Of a stretch of DNA of 44,191 bases, positions 33,696 through 41,915 are shown piece by piece. Numbering within the stretch: the first letter of the stretch is position 1; each line of letters starts with the position of its first letter. Source of the stretch: Marinilabiliaceae bacterium (lineage in GTDB: Bacteria > Bacteroidota > Bacteroidia > Bacteroidales > Marinilabiliaceae). The notes beneath the pieces are model-generated. The model ran no database searches and was not told the origin of the DNA. It was given only the letters and a program-made list of their open reading frames with translations. The DNA is taken from positions 1 through 44,191 of the forward strand of contig JABUTU010000007.1 of assembly GCA_021443545.1 (NCBI GenBank). Direction: 5' to 3'. The position numbers were made by a program, and so were the translations under genes.

Positions 33696-35534
33696 TCAGT
33701 TAACACTCTGCATCTCTGTGAGTTTCTTGTAATAGCCATTACGCTCTATGAGCTCATCGTGAGTACCTCGTTCCACTATCTCACCCTCAAGCATCACGCA
33801 TATCTCATCAGCATGCTTGATTGTCGATAGGCGATGTGCAATAGCGATTGTGGTGCGACTCTTCATCAAGCGTTCCAACGCCTCTTGCACGAGTCGCTCA
33901 CTCTCAGTGTCAAGAGCACTCGTAGCCTCATCAAGAATCAATATCGGTGGATTCTTTAGGATGGCACGTGCAATACTGATTCGCTGACGCTGACCTCCCG
34001 ACAGACGACCACCACGGTCTCCTATCATCGTATCATACCCTCGCTCCGACTCCATGATGAAGTCATGGGCATTCGCAATCTTGGCAGCCTCAACCACCTG
34101 CTCCATAGTCGCACCAGGACATCCGAATGTTATATTGTTGTAGAATGTATCGTTAAACAAGATAGCCTCTTGGTTCACGTTACCGATGAGTTGACGCAAA
34201 TCGGTCAGTGTCACATCCTTGATATTCTTACCATCGAGCAGAATCGCCCCCTCATTAACATCATGGAAACGAGGTATAAGATCAACAAGAGTACTCTTAC
34301 CCGACCCCGACTGACCAACGAGGGCTATCGTCTTTCCCTTAGGAACTTTTATGTTGATATGCTTGAGGACATCACGTCCTTGCGTATATGCAAACGAAAC
34401 ATCTCTAAATTCAAGTTCCGCATCAAATTGCTGGAGCGCTTTCGGATTCTCTGGGTCTTTAATCGGGTTCTCTGCCTTTAAGATAAAATCTATACGCTCC
34501 ATTGAAGCCATACCTATCGGTATATTATAGAATGCCTTAGAGAGATCCTTGAATGGATTGATGATACTATAGAGAATCACCATATAGAAGATGAACATCG
34601 AAGCATCAATTGGCGACTTATCCTGGAGAATCAAATATCCACCAAACCAAAGGACCATCACTATCATACATGTTCCCATGAACTCACTCATCGGATGCGC
34701 TGATGACTGGCGTATCACCATACTATTTGTTGCTATTCTGAAGCCATCATTTGTGTCAGCAAATCTCTTAAGCATACGTTTTTCTGCGAGAAAAGCCTTT
34801 ATGATTCGCAGACCTCCCAGGGTCTCATCCAGTTGCGCTACAATATCGCCCCAAGCGCCCTGAACATGGGCACTTGAACGTTTCAGTTTACGTGACACGC
34901 TTCCCATACCCCATCCTACGATAGGGATTACTATAAGCACGAAGAGAGTCAGCTGCCAGCTTACACTAAAGAGCGTTATGAAACAGACTATGATAGCGAT
35001 AGGGTTGCGGATAAGCATATCCAGACTACTCGTCAGAGAGTTCTCCACCGCTTGGACATCAGCACTCATTCGCGCCATTATATCTCCCTTTCGTTCCTCC
35101 GAGAAGAAACTTAATGGCAGATGAAGTACCTTATCATATACCTCAACTCGTATATCTTTCACTATTCCAGTTCGCAGAGGCACCATAACAGCAGCCGAAC
35201 CGAAATAGCCGGCAGTCTTCAACGCAGTCATCACAATAAGAACACCTCCCATAATCAGCAACGTCAGGAATTCACCATAGTGAAACACCACTTGCTGAAC
35301 ATAATAGTAGGCGTTATTGATAAGAATATCCTTATCCACATCGCTCCACTCAAAATCGATATATGAGTAGTTCGTTGTATCAATCTTGAAAAGCAGATTC
35401 AAGATAGGTACGAGCGTGGCGAAAGAGAATACATTAAGCCACTGCGATACGAAATTGAGCACCACAGCCCATACCAGGTGTTTGCGGTATGGTCTTATAT
35501 AACGTGACAGAAGTGCAAAAAACTGCTTAAGCAT
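33696..35534 (-). CDS. ABC exporter, MsbA-like
   Basis: A 612-residue half-transporter: six-span membrane domain (about 1-345) fused to an ATPase domain. Walker A is GQSGSGKST (407-415), the signature LSGGQRQRISIARA and Walker B ILILDEATSALD follow, with the switch His in IAIAHRLSTIKHAD. It resembles MsbA, the lipid A-core flippase, but could export another glycolipid given the glycosyltransferases downstream. It starts 11 bases after the Wzi-like gene. Confidence 0.88.
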   Translation of the reverse strand: MLKQFFALLSRYIRPYRKHLVWAVVLNFVSQWLNVFSFATLVPILNLLFKIDTTNYSYIDFEWSDVDKDILINNAYYYVQQVVFHYGEFLTLLIMGGVLIVMTALKTAGYFGSAAVMVPLRTGIVKDIRVEVYDKVLHLPLSFFSEERKGDIMARMSADVQAVENSLTSSLDMLIRNPIAIIVCFITLFSVSWQLTLFVLIVIPIVGWGMGSVSRKLKRSSAHVQGAWGDIVAQLDETLGGLRIIKAFLAEKRMLKRFADTNDGFRIATNSMVIRQSSAHPMSEFMGTCMIVMVLWFGGYLILQDKSPIDASMFIFYMVILYSIINPFKDLSKAFYNIPIGMASMERIDFILKAENPIKDPENPKALQQFDAELEFRDVSFAYTQGRDVLKHINIKVPKGKTIALVGQSGSGKSTLVDLIPRFHDVNEGAILLDGKNIKDVTLTDLRQLIGNVNQEAILFNDTFYNNITFGCPGATMEQVVEAAKIANAHDFIMESERGYDTMIGDRGGRLSGGQRQRISIARAILKNPPILILDEATSALDTESERLVQEALERLMKSRTTIAIAHRLSTIKHADEICVMLEGEIVERGTHDELIERNGYYKKLTEMQSVN

Positions 35535-35545
35535 TTAGTTCCTTT

Positions 35546-37282
35546 TTAAAAATTATATGTTGCAGAAATCTTCAGCGCCGACGAATCGTACATATCTCCG
35601 AAATCAGAAGTAATCTGGGCTGAGAAGGACAGATTCTCTTTTAGGTTGTAAGTTGCCTCCAGTAAAAGATAATGTTCAGTCAGACCATCATCCCCATAGA
35701 AGTAATTCTCCGTTTCTTCCCAACTATAAGCTCCTTTAAAACGATCGATATAACTTCCATAATTATGTGAATAGGCGTATTTGAACCTATAGTTAATTCT
35801 ATCATTAAAACTACCAGAAATGCCGAAATTAACTGCCAACAGACGCACGTTTGTCATGTTTGTATGACTCTCAATAGTTCCCGTTGGTGCGTAATGGCTT
35901 GATATTGCATTTGTATGAAAAAATGCAGACCCCATACAAAGCCCCTCACGGCTCCATCCCTGCCTGAAATAACTATTACTCATATAATTTGTTCTTCCGC
36001 CATACTCAAAGCTATCACGATTATAACACCTTACAATAAGGCAATATAGGTCATTGGCATTGATGATAGGTCGAACCTCAGTATTGAACGACTCTATATA
36101 CTCAGCTGGTATATGCTCGTTCATCCACTCCTCCCAGTTACCTCTCACGTTTGCCGCATAATCACCTGGGAAGAAATAGATGATTTTCCCATGTTTATCT
36201 ATCACAACTGGATCAGGCGTACCTATGCTTCCCTGCCAGTCAGTCTTGACATACTCCAGATTGATATGCTTAAGCCACGAGAAAGGCAGCCGCACATCAA
36301 CACCGACCGTCTTATCTTTGGCACTGTTTCCATCCTCATGATGGAAAAAAAGTGGCTGAGCCTTACTATCCGAAAATGGTCGCTGATAGTATACCGTAAC
36401 ACTCACATTCATCACATCTACATCAAGGCCAATGTCCCACATTCCCTGATGGCCACCAGCAGCATTTGTTATCTCTCCACGCATTGATGGGTTCTCAAAC
36501 TTACTCTTGCTTCCTGACCTGCCAAAAAAGGAGTTCCAGAAGTCAATAGGTGTTGAGACTCCCGTCGGTAGCTTTCCACCCATCATAACAGAATGAACTA
36601 TTCCGACATATGGTTTTACAAAAGGTGTTCCCAATCGCCCGTAGGCATATTTCTCGTGAAACAAAATATCGTCGGTATAGCTACGATTTCCTTCGTTGTC
36701 CATGTAACTAAAGAATAGGCCTCCTCTAAGTTGAATCAAATTCCACGTAAATGGCAAAGACCAATACTTGAACAGCCCGACTCCGACTCGTGGCAAAGGA
36801 CGAGAGTTACTACTCATCAGATATGAACCAGAAGAGAGTTCATTATTAGTGACAATAGGGGTAAAAGCGTGAAGCCCAAGTGTATAATCAAAAATCCAGA
36901 GATTTCCTGTGACATATCCCTCATGAATAAATGTATGATTATCGGCTGTTGACAACTGCGCTGCTAAGCCCAGATTAACACTGAATAGTGGAACTACACT
37001 ATCCGTTGAGTGGGGAGTATGCAATCCGCTATATTTTAAAGTCACCATACGCTCGGTCTTCCAACCTCCAGTAGCCTTGGCATAGAGACGAAAGTTTGCC
37101 TGATCAAACATATTCTCAGTACCCCACTGGTTCGAATAAGACCAAAGTGGCTGCAAAGAGTTTGTGCCAACCTGAACCGAAGATTTCACAGAAACCTTAA
37201 AATCCATAGGTCGCTGTGCAGACAAATCGAAAGTCTGCACGCTTATAAGCAGAAGTATTATTACGTATATGCGTTTTACCAT
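35546..37282 (-). CDS. capsule assembly Wzi-like outer-membrane protein
   Basis: A 578-residue protein with a signal peptide ending LSAQ and a series of amphipathic beta strands. The region YLMSSNSRPLPRVGVGLFKYW, with GYVTGNLWIFDYTLGLHAFT before it and NFFGRSGSK-like FWNSFFGRSGSKSKFENPS after, matches the Bacteroidetes Wzi family. It ends in ALKISATYNF, a typical barrel C-terminus with a terminal Phe. Wzi anchors capsular polysaccharide at the cell surface. It heads the Wzi-exporter-GT-GT operon. Confidence 0.85.
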   Translation of the reverse strand: MVKRIYVIILLLISVQTFDLSAQRPMDFKVSVKSSVQVGTNSLQPLWSYSNQWGTENMFDQANFRLYAKATGGWKTERMVTLKYSGLHTPHSTDSVVPLFSVNLGLAAQLSTADNHTFIHEGYVTGNLWIFDYTLGLHAFTPIVTNNELSSGSYLMSSNSRPLPRVGVGLFKYWSLPFTWNLIQLRGGLFFSYMDNEGNRSYTDDILFHEKYAYGRLGTPFVKPYVGIVHSVMMGGKLPTGVSTPIDFWNSFFGRSGSKSKFENPSMRGEITNAAGGHQGMWDIGLDVDVMNVSVTVYYQRPFSDSKAQPLFFHHEDGNSAKDKTVGVDVRLPFSWLKHINLEYVKTDWQGSIGTPDPVVIDKHGKIIYFFPGDYAANVRGNWEEWMNEHIPAEYIESFNTEVRPIINANDLYCLIVRCYNRDSFEYGGRTNYMSNSYFRQGWSREGLCMGSAFFHTNAISSHYAPTGTIESHTNMTNVRLLAVNFGISGSFNDRINYRFKYAYSHNYGSYIDRFKGAYSWEETENYFYGDDGLTEHYLLLEATYNLKENLSFSAQITSDFGDMYDSSALKISATYNF

Positions 37283-37289
37283 ACGAGTG

Positions 37290-37297
37290 CGAATTTA
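37290..37297 (-). promoter_or_regulatory. possible -7 element for the Wzi operon
   Basis: The minus strand reads TAAATTCG, one base off TAnnTTTG, 8 bases before the ATG; a TTG occurs 20 bases upstream of it. The position implies a nearly leaderless message. Weak support. Confidence 0.25.
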
Positions 37298-37402
37298 GCA
37301 AGAAAAAAATTATTCAACAATATGTACAAATAGCCATTTCAAAAAGAATACCTCCTCATCTCTTTTTGCTTCTTCGCACTTGTTTACATCACTTTATTCT
37401 AT

Positions 37403-37410
37403 TAGTTTTG
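37403..37410 (+). promoter_or_regulatory. possible -7 element for the SGNH-SGNH-MBOAT operon
   Basis: TAGTTTTG matches TAnnTTTG, with TTG about 20 bases upstream (37380-37382). It sits 6 bases before the GTG at 37417, so if real the message would be leaderless and the upstream TTG start excluded. Confidence 0.25.
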
Positions 37411-37416
37411 TCTTTA

Positions 37417-38814
37417 GTGAAAGCGCACAGCATATTTCTGTTTATTGCAGGCGTCATTGGCTTGCTCTCCGTTGTTTGTCTGGTTTTAGACGGACAGGGA
37501 GTCAATATTGGTATATACACCCTTCGCTTCCCTTCTGTGGATGATATGATGAGGGGGAATGAGCATCACGTATCTGCCGACTCTCTCGTTCTTCAGGTTG
37601 AGCAGACTATGGAGATAGCTCCCGTCGATTCAGCATCTCTTGCTCGTGAAGACTCGTTGCGTTTCTACAAGGATTTCTTTGAAAACAACATAGCTCGCTT
37701 TCATCTCCCTAATGACAGTGTCGAATATCTATTCCCTCTCTTTGAATCTTTAGATAATGCCATGACCCAACATGTGCACATTATGCATTATGGTGATTCT
37801 CAGATAGAGGGCGACCGCATAACGGGATATCTACGTTTGCGGCTTCAGGAGAGATTTGGCGGTGCTGGTCCTGGCTTGCTCCCCTTGGTTCAGCCTATAG
37901 GCGCAACATCAGTAGCTCAACGCCTCTCCGACACTATCCCATCATATTATGCAGGAGGAATGATGGGAGATAGAGCCTCTCATAATGATTATGGAGCTAT
38001 GGCCCAGTTCGCCCGACTTGAAACGCCATTAGATAGCGGAATCACACTGACAATCACAACACGACGCTCTTCACCATTCAGAAGAATTATTCTTTATGCC
38101 TCAGACGTTGACTCGCTGAATGCCGAAATAGGTGGCACTAAAAAGAGTATTGCTAATCGAGATAAGACTTGTTCTCTTTCATGGATTCTCAGAAAGGACC
38201 TTAAAAAAGTCTCTGTTGCTATGGCAGGTAAGGCAAATATTCTCGGACTTGCCGTTGATGGCGAAACAGGCGTTACGGCAAGCAACATTCCTATGCGTGG
38301 TTCAGATGGTACATTCTTCACCCGCATCAGCAAATCTGCTGTAAAATATATGCTCGACGACCTTAACACTCGGCTTGTACTGCTCGAGTTCGGTGGCAAT
38401 GCCTTGCCTTGCATAAGGGATTCTGTTGGCGTCGAGAAGTTTTGCAAAGGATTCGCAAAGCAAATTCGATACATCAACGATGTCTGTCCTGAGGCTCGCA
38501 TAATAGTCATTGGACCTGCTGATATGTCGACAAAGATTAACGGTCGTCTACAGACTCATAGCATGCTCCCAAGATTGGTCAGCAGATTGCGAGAAACAAC
38601 AGTAGAGACAGGTGCCGCCTATTGGGATATGTACGATGCTATGGGTGGCTACAACTCAATGTTGTCATGGGTAGAACACAAACCTCAGTGGGCAGCGACC
38701 GACTATATCCATTTTACACCTAAGGGGGCAGACCGCATAGCCGAACTCCTATGGAAATCGCTAATGGTCTATTATGATTATGCTTGTTTTATGCGAAAGG
38801 AGGACCACAAATGA
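37417..38814 (+). CDS. membrane-anchored SGNH/GDSL-type esterase
   Basis: About 465 residues from the GTG chosen here, which places KAHS just before a single hydrophobic anchor (IFLFIAGVIGLLSVVCLVL). A TTG at 37366 would add 17 hydrophobic residues. Block I is HYGDSQIEGDRI with the nucleophile Ser; a block III-like segment is LLEFGGNALP; block V is DYIHFTPKGADRIAELLW with the Asp/His pair. The catalytic domain would face the periplasm. It overlaps the next gene by 4 bases and is cotranscribed with a second SGNH protein and an MBOAT acyltransferase, which suggests acyl transfer to or removal from a surface glycan. Confidence 0.82.
   Translation: MKAHSIFLFIAGVIGLLSVVCLVLDGQGVNIGIYTLRFPSVDDMMRGNEHHVSADSLVLQVEQTMEIAPVDSASLAREDSLRFYKDFFENNIARFHLPNDSVEYLFPLFESLDNAMTQHVHIMHYGDSQIEGDRITGYLRLRLQERFGGAGPGLLPLVQPIGATSVAQRLSDTIPSYYAGGMMGDRASHNDYGAMAQFARLETPLDSGITLTITTRRSSPFRRIILYASDVDSLNAEIGGTKKSIANRDKTCSLSWILRKDLKKVSVAMAGKANILGLAVDGETGVTASNIPMRGSDGTFFTRISKSAVKYMLDDLNTRLVLLEFGGNALPCIRDSVGVEKFCKGFAKQIRYINDVCPEARIIVIGPADMSTKINGRLQTHSMLPRLVSRLRETTVETGAAYWDMYDAMGGYNSMLSWVEHKPQWAATDYIHFTPKGADRIAELLWKSLMVYYDYACFMRKEDHK
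38796..38803 (+). promoter_or_regulatory. strong Shine-Dalgarno fixing the second SGNH start
   Basis: AAAGGAGG ends 7 bases before the ATG at 38811. It rules against an in-frame ATG-less extension from 38784 and implies coupled reinitiation at the ATGA overlap. Confidence 0.7.
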
Positions 38815-40067
38815 AAATGCTTTCTGTCCTGATATCGCTACTCTTGTACTCACAAGTGATTGTATCGCAGAATAAAACGCTACCACTCAATATGCCAAAT
38901 TGCGTTCTTCTCGACAGCAACCGCATCTGGCAACCTGTCAATGAAGCATGGCAAACACGCTGTTTCATTGCAAAACTCGATTCCGTACTTCTCATGGGGC
39001 AAGGACGAGTCAATATACTGCATATTGGAGGTAGCCATGTCCAGGCAGATATGTACACCCACGTCATTCGTCAATGCTTTGACTCTCTTAATGCAGGTCT
39101 CCGTCCTCCTCGTGGCTTCTTATTCCCATATAAGATTGCTAAAACAAATAACCCCCTAAACTTCTCCGTCAGTTACGGCGGAGAGTGGTCATCTGCTCGA
39201 AACGCCGCTAAGAAATTCACCCCGACACAAGGCCTAAGTGGCATTAACGTCCAAACCGCCGACACAACAGCATCATTCAATATCAAACTCAACAGAGATT
39301 CGCTACACAGGTACTACACAACGCATATCAAGCTATTTGCCTACTCACGCGACAATGGGATAAGCCCTATTATCATTGCAGAAGACTCAACCCAACACCA
39401 CGCATATCAAGTGACCAGGATTGACACATCTGCCATCAGCTCCGTCTATAGTTTCAACATTCCATACTCCGAACAATTCTCAGTCTGTTTTGATTTCTCA
39501 GACTCCTCCATTGTCCGCCACGATACAATCACTATCACAGGGATATATACCGATAATGACGAACCAGGGATAGTCTACAACTCTGTCGGTGTAAATGGGG
39601 CAAGTGTCCCATCATATTTGGGATGCAATGATTTTGAAAGAGACATCAAGGTGGTTAATCCCGACCTTGCCATATTCGGCATTGGAATCAACGATGCCAC
39701 GGCCAGCGACTTCTCCGACTCCCTTCTTGTTGCCAACTACAACACTCTCATCGCTGAAATCCGTCGTGCAGCACCAGAGTGTGCACTCCTATTCATCACC
39801 AACAACGACTCCTACAACCGTCGCCAACGAAAATATTTCGTGAATAAGAATGGACTCATTGCCCGTTCCGCCTTTTACGAACTTGGCAACGAATGGAATA
39901 GTGGTGTCTGGGATCTGTTTCAGATTATGGGAGGACTTGAATCTATGAAAAAATGGCAACAAGAGGGACTCGCAAGCAAAGATAAGGTTCACTTCACTTT
40001 TGCGGGCTACGATATTGTGGGACGACTGTTCTGGCAGGCTTTTAGTGATTTTTATCTAAACTACTGA
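38811..40067 (+). CDS. secreted SGNH/GDSL-type esterase
   Basis: A 418-residue protein with a signal peptide (MKMLSVLISLLLYSQVIVSQ). Block I is LHIGGSHVQADMYTHVIRQC, block III GIGINDATASDF with the Asn, block V DKVHFTFAGYDIVGRLFW. It lacks the Asp of the classical GDS motif (GGS), a change tolerated in the AlgX/AlgJ- and PatB-like groups. ATGA overlap with the previous gene and one base before the MBOAT gene show tight coupling. It is similar in plan to the upstream SGNH protein but is clearly diverged. Confidence 0.85.
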   Translation: MKMLSVLISLLLYSQVIVSQNKTLPLNMPNCVLLDSNRIWQPVNEAWQTRCFIAKLDSVLLMGQGRVNILHIGGSHVQADMYTHVIRQCFDSLNAGLRPPRGFLFPYKIAKTNNPLNFSVSYGGEWSSARNAAKKFTPTQGLSGINVQTADTTASFNIKLNRDSLHRYYTTHIKLFAYSRDNGISPIIIAEDSTQHHAYQVTRIDTSAISSVYSFNIPYSEQFSVCFDFSDSSIVRHDTITITGIYTDNDEPGIVYNSVGVNGASVPSYLGCNDFERDIKVVNPDLAIFGIGINDATASDFSDSLLVANYNTLIAEIRRAAPECALLFITNNDSYNRRQRKYFVNKNGLIARSAFYELGNEWNSGVWDLFQIMGGLESMKKWQQEGLASKDKVHFTFAGYDIVGRLFWQAFSDFYLNY

Positions 40068-40068
40068 C

Positions 40069-41910
40069 ATGGAATCGATCTGGCAGATATTTGCATATGA
40101 CGATGCAGCACCTCTCCTCTTCACTCAGTTCTACTTCTGGGTCTTCCTCGCTGTTGTCATGCTCATCTTTTCATTGATACACAGCAAGATACTACTACGC
40201 AACACATTTCTATTCCTTGTCAGTGTATTCTTCTATTATAAGACAAGTGGTATCTTCACTCTCATTCTATTGTTCTCCACTTTATCATCTTATGTCATCG
40301 GACTTGCAATAGGCAAGACTGCGAAGAGGAGAACGAAGAATATTTGGCTCGTTTTTGGCGTTATCGTTTGCCTCTCCGTCTTATGCTATTTCAAATATGC
40401 GTATCTGATAACGGATATGCTGAACGACCTCTTTGGATTGAACATAATAGTCATTGACTACTTTGCAATATTAGGGAACGCCCTCATGGGAAGCGAGACA
40501 TTCCGAGTCGATGTCATTATGTTACCCGTTGGAATCTCGTTCTACACCTTCCAATGTATCAGCTACTTGATGGATATATATCGTGAACGCATCGAACCTG
40601 TCAGAAATGTACTTGACTTCGGGTTCTATGTCTCTTTCTTTCCACAACTTGTAGCTGGTCCTATCGTGAGGGCCTCCGACTTTGTTTTCCAACTCCACAA
40701 ACCATTCTTTCTGTCGCGCCGATGGTTCGGCATCGCTCTGTTTTGGATTTTGAATGGATTAGCAAAAAAGATAATTCTGTCAGATTATATAGCTGTTAAC
40801 TTCATCGATCGTGTCTTCTCAAATCCTACTATGTACTCGGGATACGAGAATCTGACGGCCTTATTTGGGTATTCACTTCAGGTATACGCCGATTTTTCAG
40901 GCTATACAGATATTGCAATCGGTGTTGCCCTTTTGATGGGATTCTATCTCCCCAAGAATTTCAACTCTCCATACAAAGCTCTTAATGCTCCCGCTTTCTG
41001 GAAACGATGGCATATATCCCTGTCCCGTTGGTTGCAGGATTATCTCTACATTCCAATGGGGGGCAATCGTAATGCAACATTTGGAACATATGCTGTCATA
41101 GTGACTATAGCAGTGATTGCTACCTTCCTGTCAGCTAATATATGGGTTGCAATCGTCATACTTGCAATCACAGCTATCTGCATCATAACTGCTTTGCTGA
41201 GACCCGAGAAGAAGAAACTGATTACAACAAATATAAACGCCATGAACACGATGCTTCTCGGGGGTCTGTGGCATGGCGCCAGCTGGAACTTTATGATATG
41301 GGGCGGATTGAATGGTATCGGAATGATTATATACAAACTTTGGCATCCCTTGAACATATATTTCCGAGTGCTGACAATCTCATCACTCACACTGTTTATG
41401 TGGCTTCTGTCGGATAGACAACCCAACCCACTATGGAACATCGGGCTCTTTTGGATTGCCGCAATAGCTGTAGGTACAACGATACAGATGTTATACCACA
41501 TCACACGATTACCCTACCAGTTTGCGTGGGTATCAAGAGCATGGAAGATAACTCAGACATTCGTCTTTATCACGTTTACACGACTCTTTTTCAGAGCTGG
41601 CTCTAACCTCGACCCAGCAGAGGCAAATGCACAAGCATGGAGCACAGCAACCGATATGATAAATCGCATCGGCAGCAAATGGCAAACAGATATAATACCT
41701 CAGATTACATTTGAGTTTTGGGATATATTTGTGCTGATAACGATTGGTATGATTATACATTGGATATCTGAAAAAACCAAGCGAAGATACCGCTTATGGT
41801 TTGCCATGTGTCCGATTTGGCTACAACTCATTGCATCCGTTGTAATTGTCATAATCCTATACCAGTTTGTAACTGCTGACTTGCAGAAATTTATATACTT
41901 CCAATTCTGA
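40069..41910 (+). CDS. MBOAT-family O-acyltransferase (AlgI-like)
   Basis: A 613-residue inner-membrane protein with about 12 hydrophobic segments. Family motifs include FPVGISFYTFQ-like LPVGISFYTFQCISYLMDIY, FFPQLVAGPIVR, FADFSGY-like QVYADFSGYTDIAIG, FNSPYKALNAPAFWKRWHIS and GGLWHGASWNFMIWGGLNG with the active-site His. AlgI-type proteins pass an acyl group, usually acetyl, across the membrane to periplasmic SGNH transferases. The two SGNH genes directly upstream complete such a module. The target is likely the polysaccharide assembled by the neighbouring genes (inference). Confidence 0.95.
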   Translation: MESIWQIFAYDDAAPLLFTQFYFWVFLAVVMLIFSLIHSKILLRNTFLFLVSVFFYYKTSGIFTLILLFSTLSSYVIGLAIGKTAKRRTKNIWLVFGVIVCLSVLCYFKYAYLITDMLNDLFGLNIIVIDYFAILGNALMGSETFRVDVIMLPVGISFYTFQCISYLMDIYRERIEPVRNVLDFGFYVSFFPQLVAGPIVRASDFVFQLHKPFFLSRRWFGIALFWILNGLAKKIILSDYIAVNFIDRVFSNPTMYSGYENLTALFGYSLQVYADFSGYTDIAIGVALLMGFYLPKNFNSPYKALNAPAFWKRWHISLSRWLQDYLYIPMGGNRNATFGTYAVIVTIAVIATFLSANIWVAIVILAITAICIITALLRPEKKKLITTNINAMNTMLLGGLWHGASWNFMIWGGLNGIGMIIYKLWHPLNIYFRVLTISSLTLFMWLLSDRQPNPLWNIGLFWIAAIAVGTTIQMLYHITRLPYQFAWVSRAWKITQTFVFITFTRLFFRAGSNLDPAEANAQAWSTATDMINRIGSKWQTDIIPQITFEFWDIFVLITIGMIIHWISEKTKRRYRLWFAMCPIWLQLIASVVIVIILYQFVTADLQKFIYFQF

Positions 41911-41915
41911 CAATA

